Shown: positions 45,901-55,514, counted from the first letter of the stretch. The stretch is 64,000 nucleotides of DNA from Ehretia macrophylla (GCA_037974665.1 CM075778.1:25300001-25364000); one strand, 5' to 3'. Translations and numbers: made by a program. Notes: a model not told the origin generated them from the sequence alone.

Positions 45901-48010
45901 TTGGGCAGGTGATAAAGACAATTACACCTCTACAACTGCTTACATCCTGTATCTCTGTAACAATCCTATTTCTTGTGTTATAAAAAATAACGAACTATTG
46001 CACGATCCTTCACTGAGGCTGAGTACCGCTTAGTTGCATCCACTGCTGCAGAAATTTCCTGGGTGTCTAATCTCTTGCAGGAACTTGGTGTTCATTTATC
46101 CACCATGCCATCCATCTTTTGTGATAACTTAGGGGCTATTTATCTCTACAAAAATCCGGTGTTCCACTCACGTTTCAAGCATATGGCGCTAGATTATCAC
46201 TTTGTTCGTGAACAAGTTGCGGTTGGTCGTCTTCGAGTATCGCAAATTCCCTCATCTCATTAGTTTGCAGACATACTTACCAAGCCATTGCCCAAGGCAC
46301 AGCTTTCTGACGTACGACTCAAGATTCGCGTTGTCAATTGCACCACCATCTTGCGGGGCAAGTTGGGCTTGGACCCATGATCTAACCATGATGGGTCACA
46401 TGACCCCAATCGACACGCAATTTGGGCCAAGGCCCATATACAACACCAGGGTGGCAACCTACTCCCGTAGGGGCCCACTCAAAGGCCCGGAGCCCTTTGC
46501 TAGACCCGAATGATTACCCAGCTCCAGGTGGACAACTAACAATGGATTCGGGTACAATCCAAACTCTATCGAACAATAATGGATAAGCGATCAAGAAGAT
46601 ACCTTGATTGAATGGTCTACTAGTAGCAGATGATGATCGATAAACTCAGAATGAAAATCAACCATATCCTACGGGATAAGAGATCACTTGCTCGTAGTAG
46701 TCTACTGAAGATATAAGTCCCAAGAGTCCATGACTCTCGACCTACCCACACCTATAAGTAGATCACGCCTATCCAAGAAAGGAGGCATCGAGTATTAGCC
46801 GTACCTAGCAACACTCTCCCCTTCCCCTCTACATATCCACGACCTATACTCCTTATATCGGTAGTCTACAAGTCCATGACTTTATAGGTTGTTGGTGCCC
46901 CGAAGTTCATGATTGTGGATTTTGATGTCTACAATTTAAAATTTTTTAATAGTATTACTTGTTGAAGATATCAAACTAATTAAATATATATTTTTAATAA
47001 CTTAATTAATTTTTTTAATTTTTAGAGAAAGTGATAAGTTTATGGTATCAAAGCCAGCCCGTTTACCAAAAAAGTGTTTTTGCCATGGTATTTATGTCTT
47101 TCGTCAGAGTGTTAAAAAATAACAGCAAGATAGTAATCAACCAACTTTGCATAAACACAGTAACGTAAAATGCTTTTCGAAGATTAGAAGCGTTACAACT
47201 GCGTTACGTACCTAACCAGATCGGCCACTTGGTTCATGAATGCCGAAAAGAATGCCGTATCTGCAACTGCAGCAGGCTTATTCTGAGGCAACTCCTCCGA
47301 CTTGGTGTTGGCCACCAGTGGTGCACTGTTAACAAACTTCTCAACAATAACCTTCAAGCACATAGAATTCATGAACAAACTTACCATCAGATCAAATCAG
47401 GTAAAACAAATCTGTCAATAATAACATTGTAGAAACAAATTATCAAAACAAGGGTTAATACACAATTTAGTCTCTTATTTTTTGCGTGTTTAACATAGTG
47501 GTCTCTTACTTTTAAAAGTGTAATATTATAGTCCTTTATTTTTTGAATATATGATACCGTTAGTCCATTTTTACTTTTTCTTTTAAAATTTAACCAAAAA
47601 CATACGTGGCTATCACGTGATTATATATAACTTATTGCTTATACTATCAAATTTTATTTTTTTATAAAAAAAAGACTATTGGTATCACATATCCAAAAGA
47701 TAAAAACTTCAATGTTGCCCTGTTAAAGAGAGGGGATTACTATGTCAAACACACTAAAAATAAGGGGACCAAAGTGGATAATAACCCTCAAAACAAGTAG
47801 TAATCATGTGGAGAATCGAATTACATTGTTAACAGCGGCACAAACTTTGAAGCGAGCAAAAGATGTTGGGTTCGTTCTGGAATCCGGTTTAAGAGCAATG
47901 GAGCGAGGCTGGAGTGAAATTAGCTGCGATGATGATGATGACGACGACGAAGAGGAAGCAGTGGAAAAAGCGGAGGTTTTAGAAGAAGGGATAGTAAAAG
48001 AAGAGGCCAT
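40626..48010 (-). CDS. BCCP: Plastid biotin carboxyl carrier protein of acetyl-CoA carboxylase
   Basis: BCCP carries biotin for the multi-subunit plastid acetyl-CoA carboxylase, the first step of fatty acid synthesis. Six exons with GT-AG borders join in phase: 48,010-47,825, 47,351-47,212, 44,260-43,960, 43,846-43,775, 40,797-40,732, 40,649-40,626 (stop TGA). They total 789 nt, 262 residues, the normal family length. Residues 1 to about 60 are a Ser-rich plastid transit peptide (MASSFTIPSSKTSAF, then ten Ser). LVDSRDIVELELKQLDCEVV lies at 110-129, a Pro/Gln-rich linker at about 150-180, and CPMAGTFYRASAPGAAPFVK at 190-209. Exon 4 gives the biotin site EAMKLMNEIE with Lys-227 the biotinylated residue. 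Exons 5-6 end in GKPVSVDT and PLFVIEP. No break was seen. Introns 2 and 4 are about 3 kb each because of inserted elements. Confidence 0.93.
41103..41582. mobile_element. Mutator-like foldback MITE (copy 2), BCCP intron 4
   Basis: The 480-bp palindrome has ends GGGAAAATCTCACATTTAG and the complement GGAGAAATTTTACATTTAG. CTTTAGAAAA is repeated exactly outside both ends (41,093-41,102 and 41,583-41,592), a 9-10-bp duplication as made by Mutator-like transposases. The arms are built of about 30-bp 'ttagtccctattattt' units. Non-coding. Confidence 0.85.
42080..42830 (+). mobile_element. LTR-like sequence in BCCP intron 4 (fossil)
   Basis: 'tcaccaaagtgggcttggac', a CT-rich stretch, TCTTATAAATATCATTCTCC (TATA box near 42,411) and 'tttgcattaattataaattgag' follow one another as in a Copia LTR. 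No coding interior is attached, so it would be a solo LTR. The boundaries are not fixed. Confidence 0.3.
42919..42975. repeat. (TA)n microsatellite, BCCP intron 4
   Basis: About 28 TA units in one uninterrupted tract. Confidence 0.9.
43033..43586. mobile_element. Mutator-like foldback MITE (copy 3), BCCP intron 4
   Basis: About 554 bp. The arms are of 'atttagtccctattatttt' units, and the inner ends match CACATTTAGTC on both sides. GTCTGTATA (43,024-43,032) and GTTTGTATA (43,587-43,595) are a 9-bp duplication with one change. It lies about 190 bp from BCCP exon 4. Confidence 0.75.
44430..44900. other. AT-rich part of BCCP intron 2
   Basis: No element end or other feature was recognised in this stretch between exon 3 and the Copia remnant. 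Confidence 0.4.
44915..46380 (+). mobile_element. Copia element remnant, Ale/Retrofit-like (fossil), BCCP intron 2
   Basis: TGTTAAGACATAGTTGC at 44,915 with a TATA box (TATAAATA, about 45,107) resembles the LTR of Ale-type Copia elements. From 45,190 frames read FPNHVYCLKKALYGLKQAPR, AWYNELRDFLL, then GESYSRLVGSLQYL, then the RNase H block AFSDSDWAGDKDNYTSTTAY, NPVFHSRFKHMALDYHFVRE and TKPLPKAQL. This is the end of reverse transcriptase and all of RNase H in Ale order. Gag and integrase are not seen. Broken. It is inserted opposite in direction to BCCP. Confidence 0.75.
46380..46930. repeat. Unassigned LTR-like repeat, BCCP intron 2
   Basis: The stretch is richer in G+C than its surroundings. 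It includes 'gggccaaggcccatatacaa', 'aaaggcccggagccc', 'cctataagtagatcacgcc' and 'ggcatcgagtattagccg', words typical of plant LTR U3-R-U5 sequence. No coding part or clear end was found. Confidence 0.35.
47452..47787. mobile_element. Mutator-like MITE (copy 4), BCCP intron 1
   Basis: 336 bp, with ends GGGTTAATACACAATTTAG and the complement GGGTTATTATCCACTTTGG. TCAAAACAA is repeated exactly outside both ends (47,443-47,451 and 47,788-47,796), a clean 9-bp duplication. It makes up about 70% of BCCP intron 1 and ends only about 40 bp from exon 1. Confidence 0.88.
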
Positions 48011-48169
48011 TGATGATATACTGCTCTGCTACTTGAATTAATAGAATATATACATGCAAAAATGAAAGCAAATATGGTTTATGAGAATGAAAATGAGAAC
48101 GGGGAAATTTAAGAGATGGTGTGAAGAAAAGGTCCAAACCTAGGGAGATACATACGAGGGGAGATGCAA

Positions 48170-48814
48170 CCAAGAATAACGTTGGGGTCTGTCATTGTGA
48201 GTGCATGCAATGCATAGATTTGTTTGTTTCCCTCCCAATGAGTGGTGGGTTGGCCCTTTGCACCACTCAAGCCGGCTTTTTATCTTTTATTTTGTATTTT
48301 GGTTCTTCGTTATTTTCGCTTTGTACTGTCAATTCCAAGAATCTTGGAGGTTAGTTTATAGTATGATACTTTCTGTGTTCTTTTTTTTGTTTGTTTAGAG
48401 TACTTAATTTATTATGACATTCAATGTATATTTAATTGACATATTAACTTAATACCTTTTATTCGTATCTTTCTCTTTTTTTTTAGGTATACTAATTGAA
48501 CATGCATATTAGTTTTTTCCTTGATAATTTTTTACAATTTTAGTTTTTTTTATTTTGTTTTACAGTTTTAGTTTTTTTTTTTAAAGAAATTTTTACAATT
48601 TTATTAAAGAAATTTTGATTATGTTTTCATATTATTGTTCTTTTTGAGATTTTCTAAACAAAATAATCATTTCAATCATAGTTTTGAATATTAACTAGTA
48701 ATCATTTTGGATGTATCATATGAAAGTAGTATAATAATTCTAAATTACATATTTAAGTACTTGTTCTTGTTTATAGAATAAATTAAACATTTTATCTCAT
48801 AACAAAATAAGAAA

Positions 48815-48860
<46 letters not shown>

Positions 48861-49100
48861 AGATCTAAGTAGTAGAATATTCAATTGATGTACAAAAATA
48901 TAGGCAAATTATTTACCTTAGACATTTTATTAGTGTCACCGGATATTCACTTACAAGTAACAGAAAAAAAAATTAAGAAAAATGAATAATGCATAAAATC
49001 ATCTAACCAAAAAAATAAGTAAATTAAACATTATACAATATTTTTTCATGATATATACTACTTTATCTTAATATGAGTATATTTTGAAAATTAAAATTGA
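48170..49100. other. BCCP upstream region and AT-rich spacer
   Basis: The 160 bp left of 48,170 form the likely BCCP leader and promoter. The rest holds T-rich sequence and a (GA)n tract at 48,819-48,856. No further gene was supported. Confidence 0.4.
48819..48856. repeat. (GA)n microsatellite
   Basis: About 19 GA units, some 800 bp upstream of the BCCP start codon. Confidence 0.9.
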
Positions 49101-49295
49101 GAAGGAAAAAAACGTTGTGCACCAGTAGAAAGAGGAAGCTCATTAGCTCAAGAATGGGGCTTGTGCCTGTACTGTGACTTGTGGGGAGGGAATGGCTAAT
49201 TTTCTACGGGAAGGGAGTTGAGGGGGACAGTTATAATTTTAAAATAATAATACACATAGAAAAAAAAAATGGAGGCTGAGGGGCCTGGGCTTGCC

Positions 49296-49335
49296 CCGGT
49301 CCCCCCTCCCCCTCCCCCTCCCCCTCCCCCTCCCA
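49296..49335. repeat. (CCCCCT)n tract
   Basis: CCCCCTCCCCCTCCCCCTCC repeats five to six times after GGGCCTGGGCTTGCCCCGG, a G/C-rich word reminiscent of hAT MITE ends. The minus strand is quadruplex-prone. Confidence 0.75.
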
Positions 49336-49399
49336 TTCCCATGTGTCCCTGGATGATACAAAGTATTACTCTAACATTGAAAACAATCAAAGAAAGACC

Positions 49400-50405
49400 A
49401 AAAGGTCTGTGAAAAACGAATGTGTCATTTTTTATATGGTACCTTTTTACTATCTAATATACACTAGCTACAACATTTTAGAACTTTTATAATACATTAA
49501 TAGAAAAATTAAAAAATTTGTTACAATAAGTATTTTATAACTGTTGTATGAACTATCTTTTCGCAATGGTTTTAATTAAAACGATTAAATTTTTATCACT
49601 TCTAATTATAATGGCTTATAAGATTACTTTTTTATAACAATTTTAGAATTACATACCAATTGCAATGGCTTTTTAAACCATTGCTTTGAAATATTAGCCT
49701 TTTTACAATAATTTTAAGTATTACAACAGATAAAAAAATGTAATATTGATAATTTCACTCTCGACATACATGCTGAAAGATATATATGTCCATATGTGTA
49801 TTCTTAGTAGAAACATGTCCACACACACAACCTTAGTATGCGTTTCATATGAAAATTAATTGCAAACAAAATTAAGAAAAACTTGATCAAATGCGATACA
49901 AGCATATGACCGACCTAAAAGCTTTTGAAACTATTAATAAGGAAAAATATAATTTTAGGATCTGAACTTGTTTGAATATAGAATTTAGGGTCTAAATTTT
50001 AAAACCTTTAATGAAAGAGCTTGAACTTATGAGAAAGATATACTTTTTATTTTATTAATTAACCGTGTTACTATTTATCTTATATGGCATTTTCTTTTTT
50101 CTTTCAACTTCTACATGGAATTTTCATCTTTCTTTCAAATATCACATAAAGACAATCCCTATATATTTTGAATTGATCACCAGTCACTTAAAAAGTTTCA
50201 GCTTTTTTAAAGTAAAAAGAAAAAAGAAAAATACCAACATATATATGCCCACATATATATGTCCACAAACATATATATAGAAATACACACACAACTATAC
50301 GTAGACACACACGTACACATACACATACATAAATAGACATACACGTACATAACGCATTCTAACATTTGAACGAAAGTTGCATTTTAGTTCAATGCTGAAG
50401 TTTTA
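49400..50405. other. Unassigned AT-rich spacer
   Basis: CACTAGCTACAACATTTT at 49,464 resembles a CACTA left terminus, and 'gcaatggttttaa' words recur after it (49,565-49,690), but no matching right end was found. Near 50,235-50,345 there are CA/TA-rich 'acacatacaca' words. Confidence 0.3.
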
Positions 50406-50409
50406 AATA

Positions 50410-50738
50410 GGTAAATTATGCATATAGTTCTTATTATTTACACATTTTTTTAAGTTAGTCTTTAATGTTCTAAAAAAATCATACTAGTCTCTAATGTTTA
50501 TAAAAGTGATTCAAAATTGTTCTTATTATTTAAAGCTAACCAATTTAGTCCCTATTATTTCTTAAAAAAATTCAATTTAGTCCCAAATATGGGTCATATG
50601 CAAGGACTAAATTAATTTTTTTAGAGACTAATTTGAATCTTTTGGAAAACAATAAGGACTACTATAAATCTTTTAAAACATTAGGAACAGCAATTTAAAA
50701 ACATGTAAACTATAAAGACTAAATGTAAAATTATACCC
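50410..50738. mobile_element. Mutator-like foldback MITE (copy 5)
   Basis: 329 bp, with ends GGTAAATTATGCATATAG and the complement GGGTATAATTTTACATTTAG. TTTTAAATA (50,401-50,409) and TTTTTAATA (50,739-50,747) are a probable 9-bp duplication with one change. The arms share the 'tagtccttattattt' unit with the other copies but are more diverged. Confidence 0.65.
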
Positions 50739-50759
50739 TTTTTAATATTTAATCAACTA

Positions 50760-51765
50760 AACCATGCCATCTGCCTACATGCACTAGCATATCATGAATG
50801 GTATTAGAACGAAAATGGTGAAACAAAAAAAAAAAAAAAAAGAAATATTAAGGAGTCCCATACAAAGTGAAAGATTTCCTAAGAATTGCATAGAAAATGG
50901 TGAAGGCGCCCTTAAACAGGGAGAAGCAAAAGCACCATACGCCTTCTGATATGTCAAAGAATTATTGTCATTGTGAACATAAAACAAATACTTAATAATT
51001 TCAATAGGATTTAACAATTTCAAGTTTTTATTGTAATTTATGATATCAAACAATTTGAACATACAACAAATACTTAATAATTTTAGTTTCAACATGTAAT
51101 ATATATAAGAGAGAAAATCAAACTCTTTAATATAAGTAATTTGAAGGCTTCGATCGCATTTTCTAATACGAATTAAAGCATTTCCACTCTAGATGATATC
51201 TGGAATAACCTCACATTTTTTAATAAGACAGACTACAAAATAATTTTTGAAATTTATGTCCATTCTCACTTGACTCATGACTTCACAACAACTCAAATAA
51301 ACCCAATTAATACTGTAAAAATCCCAATGATTTTATGCTTATAAATATTCATAACCATGCAAAATGATGATTTTGGCCCGTCAAATGCAAACTTTTAACA
51401 AGAAATATCTTATGTGATACTCTACGTATTCATTTATATATAACATCAAATTAATAAATTTGCTTTAAATTTCTAAATCTAAAGGGACTTAAGTTTAAAA
51501 GGAGGTGTTTCTACTTGTCTCTATTACCAACTAATCAAAGTCTCAATTTCTTGGAACACAATTTATGAACCCTAGTTTAATAAATTACTAAAGAATTGAA
51601 ATCAACCCTCAAATAATATATCTAATTTCTTACGTTATATAGATCCAAATTCATGTATACCGCCACCCTCCTAGACTATCAACGTAACAACAAAACACAT
51701 CTTTCCTTTTTGGTCATAACAACAAAACACATCAGAGAACAAAAAGAGTTACAAGAAAGAATGGA
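50760..51765. other. Unassigned AT-rich spacer
   Basis: No domain, element end or RNA gene recognised. Short minus-strand frames at 50,784-51,095 are of low information. Confidence 0.4.
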
Positions 51766-51770
51766 CTGAC

Positions 51771-51833
51771 CTCGCCGAAAACAAGCCTAACATGGGGAAT
51801 AAACACTTGAGCCACTGTTCTGGCGTGCAATTC
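51771..51833 (-). CDS. Isolated exon-like segment, unrecognised
   Basis: A 63-nt minus-strand segment lies between an acceptor (TCAATAG) and a donor (GTCAGT) and is open in phase 0: ELHARTVAQVFIPHVRLVFG then E. Composition is protein-like and the length is a multiple of three. No neighbouring exon was found. It may be an exon of a host gene with widely spaced exons, or a stray gene piece carried by a transposon. Confidence 0.25.
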
Positions 51834-51889
51834 CTATTGATTCTCTTCTATACGCATGAATAGGCAAAAGCAAAGAAGAAACCTTTTTT

Positions 51890-52040
51890 TAATTTTGCTC
51901 ACGTGGGAACCAAGATTGCGGAACTTGATTACCGGTTAGGTCCGTTAGAGCTCGATCACTAATTAATAAACCCTCAAATATAATAATATATCCCAATACA
52001 TATATCAAATTAATCAAGAGTAAGAACATAATATCAGTAA
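51890..52040 (-). repeat. Dispersed repeat with A-rich tail, copy 2
   Basis: Shares GGTTAGGTCCGTTAGAGC-like, 'cgatcactaattaataaa' and 'atatcccaatacatat' blocks with the copy at 13,185-13,340, in the same orientation. A T-run precedes it on the plus strand (A tail on the minus strand). Confidence 0.45.
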
Positions 52041-52163
52041 AAAAAAAAAAAACTTATTTACTATTAATTAGGAAACATAATTCTTTGTCAATTCCTTTTT
52101 CAGTGATATGACATCATGACAAAAATAAAGCCTCAAAATCTGTTACGTAAAATAATCACCTAA

Positions 52164-52519
52164 GGCCATTCTCAATGTAGTCTCTAAATTTAGAACCTTT
52201 TCAAATTTAGGTATTTCAAGCCTGTTTTTAGATCCCCCAAGCCTAAAAACCAACATTATTCATGACAAAAGTACGTGGGGTCCACCATTTTTGGCTTAAA
52301 AGTTTCCAAAATAGAGTCTGGGCTTTATTTTGTTCAACAAATTTAGAGTCCCAAATTTAGATTGGGGCTCTATTTTGACATCTTTTAAGCCAAAAGTGGT
52401 GGACCCCACGTACTTTTGTCATGAATAATGTTGGTTTTTAGGCTTGGGGGATCTAAAAACAGGCTTGAAACATTCAAATTGAAAAGTCTCTAAATTTAGA
52501 AACTACATTGAGCTTGCCC
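52164..52519. mobile_element. Tourist-like foldback MITE (copy 2)
   Basis: The 356-bp element is mostly two inverted arms. GGACCCCACGTACTTTTGTC and its complement are among the best-conserved parts, and the ends share CTCAATGTAGT(C/T)TCTAAATT. TAA (52,161-52,163) and TCA (52,520-52,522) may be a diverged 3-bp duplication. The ends differ in sequence from the element at 20,431, so it is probably a separate family of the same kind. Confidence 0.7.
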
Positions 52520-52924
52520 TCATAGGCTTAGTTGTGCACCCTCTCTTTCCTACGTCGGCCTAAAATCACAGCCTATTTCCCTTATAATACAAAATTCAAA
52601 TTTTACAATTACTATCATTTTCATTTTTTGGGTTCTTACGAATCTATCCTTAGCCTCCTACCACTTGGATCATCTCCTCCACTTATTCTCTCATTTATTA
52701 GATAAGATACACTATGGATCAAAAAAATTGGTCTTTTAAAATTTCAACAATCCATTTTAAAATTACACCGCGGGACATTGATGTTGTTGTCACTTAGGCG
52801 ATGGAGGCCATGAGGTAGGTGCTTGAGGAGCAGCAACGACGTGTCGTCGAGAAGCAGCAGCGACGTGCCATCGAGGAACAGCGTGTCGTCCAGCAAGAGC
52901 TCGAGCTGCAGCGACAGGCGTAGG

Positions 52925-53545
52925 CAGGGGCAGAGCCAGAAATCTAGCGTTGGGGGGGCTGAATTTTTTTTTTTGTATAGTAATTTTTGCACTATATTTT
53001 TTGGATTTGTAGAAAAGATACTCAATTTTTACAGTTATAAAAAAAAAAAGATCAAAACAAGCATAGTACTAAATACCTCAAAGTTATATCTATTTATCTA
53101 ATACCCAAGCATAACACCAATATTTACACAAGCCAAGCTCTACGGGTCATGTTACCCAATACCCAAGTATCACTTACATACATAGTTTTGTTATATAAAA
53201 AAATGATAGTTTTGTTTAAAAAAAAGGTACAACAGTTAGAATATACCTTTTAATTTGAGATTTGTAGGAAGACGTGGTGTAATAAAGTTGAGATTTGTAT
53301 GAAAATTTTGAGAAGAAGATGAAGGTGATGATAATTTTTTTTTTTTTTAAATGCACAGCCTTTAAGTTTTTTTCTCGGCAAGGCAATTGGTAACTTTCCC
53401 TTTTTTTTTCTTTTTTTCTTTTTTTCTTTCACCCACTTACAACTAAGTGGCTGCCTGCTAACAAAAAAAAATACAACATAGAGCCTTGGAAATTTGAACT
53501 CGCGTCCAACATATAAATGTTCTTGTGTTTAACCACCAAACTAAT

Positions 53546-53579
<34 letters not shown>

Positions 53580-53678
53580 GGTGGCAAATCTAATTTTTTT
53601 TTTTTTTAAATACATTAAGTTTTTTTTTTTTTTTTGTGAGGTTGCCCCCCTCCCCCCCGCCCCCTACCTCCACCCCTG
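52925..53678. mobile_element. hAT-type non-autonomous element with perfect 8-bp duplication
   Basis: The ends are CAGGGGCAGAGCCAG and the complement CAGGGGTGGAGGTAG, the CAGGG(G)CGGAGC type of hAT terminal repeat. GGCGTAGG is repeated exactly outside both ends (52,917-52,924 and 53,679-53,686). 754 bp, non-coding, with T-rich stretches and a run of about 30 G at 53,549-53,578. It interrupts the CACTA coiled-coil coding end. Confidence 0.9.
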
Positions 53679-54024
53679 GGCGTAGGAGGAGCAGCAGCGT
53701 TTGATACAGCAACAACAGGAGCTGCAATGTCAAATGACTGAGCAAATAACCCTCATGCAAAAGATACGTGATGAGATCGACAACCTGCAGAGCAACTGCC
53801 ACCTCATGATCCAGACCAGCAGGCAATCAGTAGATTCTAGGCTTTTTATACACTTTAAAAATTAATTTTGTACATTATTTTATATTTTTGTAAATATTAA
53901 TATTTTTATATTTAATACTAATTTTATTTTTTAAAATATTAATATTTTGTTTTGCAAATTTTATACTTTAAAAAATATCAAAAGGCGACGAACTTCCACG
54001 ACAAATTGGCGACAACCATGTAGT

Positions 54025-54541
54025 TAGGGGCAAAGCTAGGCACCGGAGGTCAGTGTAGGCACCCGGTGTCTGACCAATAACCAAATGTTCATGATACTAT
54101 CTATACATAACACAAACCTCTCATTTTTATTATTATTTTTTTGTTTTAGTCAAAAAGAGAAAACACAATCATGAAGAGAAAAACTCAAAAATATAAATTT
54201 TTTATGTACATTGATAAAAACACCCTTTGTAACATCCAGCCTCCCTTATTATAATAGCTGCTAAAAAGGGAAAAAAAAAAAAGAATATTATAGTAACTGC
54301 TGAAAAAGAAAATAAAAGAAAAGAAAAAGGGAAAAATTATAGTAACTGCTGAAAAAGAAAATAAAAGAAAAAGGAAAAAAATACAACCACAAGTATAACA
54401 GCCAAGATCTGATCCTATGATGTCCACATACACAAATGAGACACTAACCAATTAAACTAGACTAATTCTTAGTACAGGAATATGATTGTACATAAATATA
54501 AATATTCCAGTGTAGGCCTGCAAGTATATGCTCCGCCCTTG
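54025..54541. mobile_element. hAT-type MITE, second insertion in the CACTA remnant
   Basis: The ends are TAGGGGCAAAGCTAGGCAC and the complement CAAGGGCGGAGCATATAC. CATGTAGT (54,017-54,024) and CATGTAGC (54,542-54,549) are an 8-bp duplication with one change. 517 bp. Repeated 'atagtaactgctgaaaaagaaaataaaag' units lie at about 54,288-54,370. Non-coding. Confidence 0.8.
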
Positions 54542-54952
54542 CATGTAGCAATAGAAGTTCGACGACCACGGTGACGCCCAGGCGAAGGATGTTAATGACA
54601 AAATGGCCACTGATTGTGAAAAAAATTAAACATAAAAATTTATTTTGGGGAATGAATGGCGACAAAATTAATAAAATAATTAAAAATAAAAAAAAATAAT
54701 ATGGTAATTGATTGGTGATGGATTGGTGATGAAATATTAAAATAATTAAAAAATTTTAATATTTATTATTTACAACAAACACCCAAAACATAAATATTTA
54801 ATATTTTTTTAATATGCTGACGGATTGACTATGGAATTTGAATTTTTCCACCAAGAATAACATGACATCCAAATTGATATGTATAAAATCCCTAAATTTT
54901 TACAAAATTGCAAATCAACCCCTCAGTCAGAAAGAAGTATCTTCGTTCGGGG

Positions 54953-55196
54953 TCCGCGAGACCTCGGACAGAGGGACATGGCAACGTCCGAGGTCCGAGG
55001 ACCGAGGACATCTACAGTCCGAGGTCCAAGGACCTCGGACAAGAAGAGTCCGAGGTCTTGGACCTCGGACATCAACAGTCCGAGGTCTTGGACCTCGGAC
55101 ATCAACAGTCCGAGGTCCAAGGACCTCGGACACAGTATTCCGAGGTCTACGGACCTCGGACGTTTATTTTCCGAGGTCCTGTTGACCTCGGACAGG
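54953..55196. repeat. Tandem array of CCGAGGTC/GACCTCGG dyads in LTR U3
   Basis: Seven or so units of about 30-37 bp each hold a palindrome of the form CCGAGGTCNNGGACCTCGGA, for example at 55,019, 55,049, 55,079, 55,109 and 55,139. Spacers include 'catcaacagt'. Each unit can form a hairpin, and frames in all directions across it are open only because of the repeat. Confidence 0.9.
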
Positions 55197-55514
55197 TTCT
55201 CAGAGACAAGTTTAAGTTTTCGGACTTTGATCGTCGTGCGCAAAAGGACTCTTTCTGGAGCCAAGTGAGGTAGGACTGTCTGAGTTACCTTTTTTGCACT
55301 GGAATGCTTTGTTCTATAAACTCAGAGAATCCCCAGCTAATCTCTCACTAAGCCATCTAAATAATTATCCACTGGCCTTTTAATAATCCACACATGTTTG
55401 TAATGATGATCCACTACTGCACCTTTAATCTTTTGACTCAGCTGCAATGATGACATCTCCTTTGTGACTCAGCAACCATGTGACTTGTCTTTTAAAACCA
55501 GAAGCCAAGGAGCC

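Larger units (their letters stand above)
52740..54860 (+). mobile_element. CACTA (family B) 3' remnant split by two hAT MITEs
   Basis: A coiled-coil coding end runs 52,801-52,924 (VLEEQQRRVVEKQQRRAIEE, then QQELELQRQ) and resumes after the first MITE at 53,687-53,845 (EEQQRLIQQQQELQCQMTEQ, then LMQKIRDEIDNLQSN and a stop soon after), like the end of En/Spm second-gene proteins. Then come an AT-rich stretch and 'ggcgacgaac', 'attggcgacaacc', 'attggtgatggattgg' subterminal repeats (53,985-54,020 and 54,590-54,830). Both MITE insertions are younger than the CACTA copy. The right end is cut off by the LTR element that starts near 54,863. Confidence 0.6.

Noticed and set aside
49464-49760. CACTAGCTACAAC as a CACTA element left end
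   Set aside because: No partner end or transposase was found; a five-base terminus is too common by chance.
54838-55273. Overlapping open frames in four or more phases, 68-129 codons
   Set aside because: They are open because the CCGAGGTC dyad array lacks stops in all frames; codon content is only that of the repeat.
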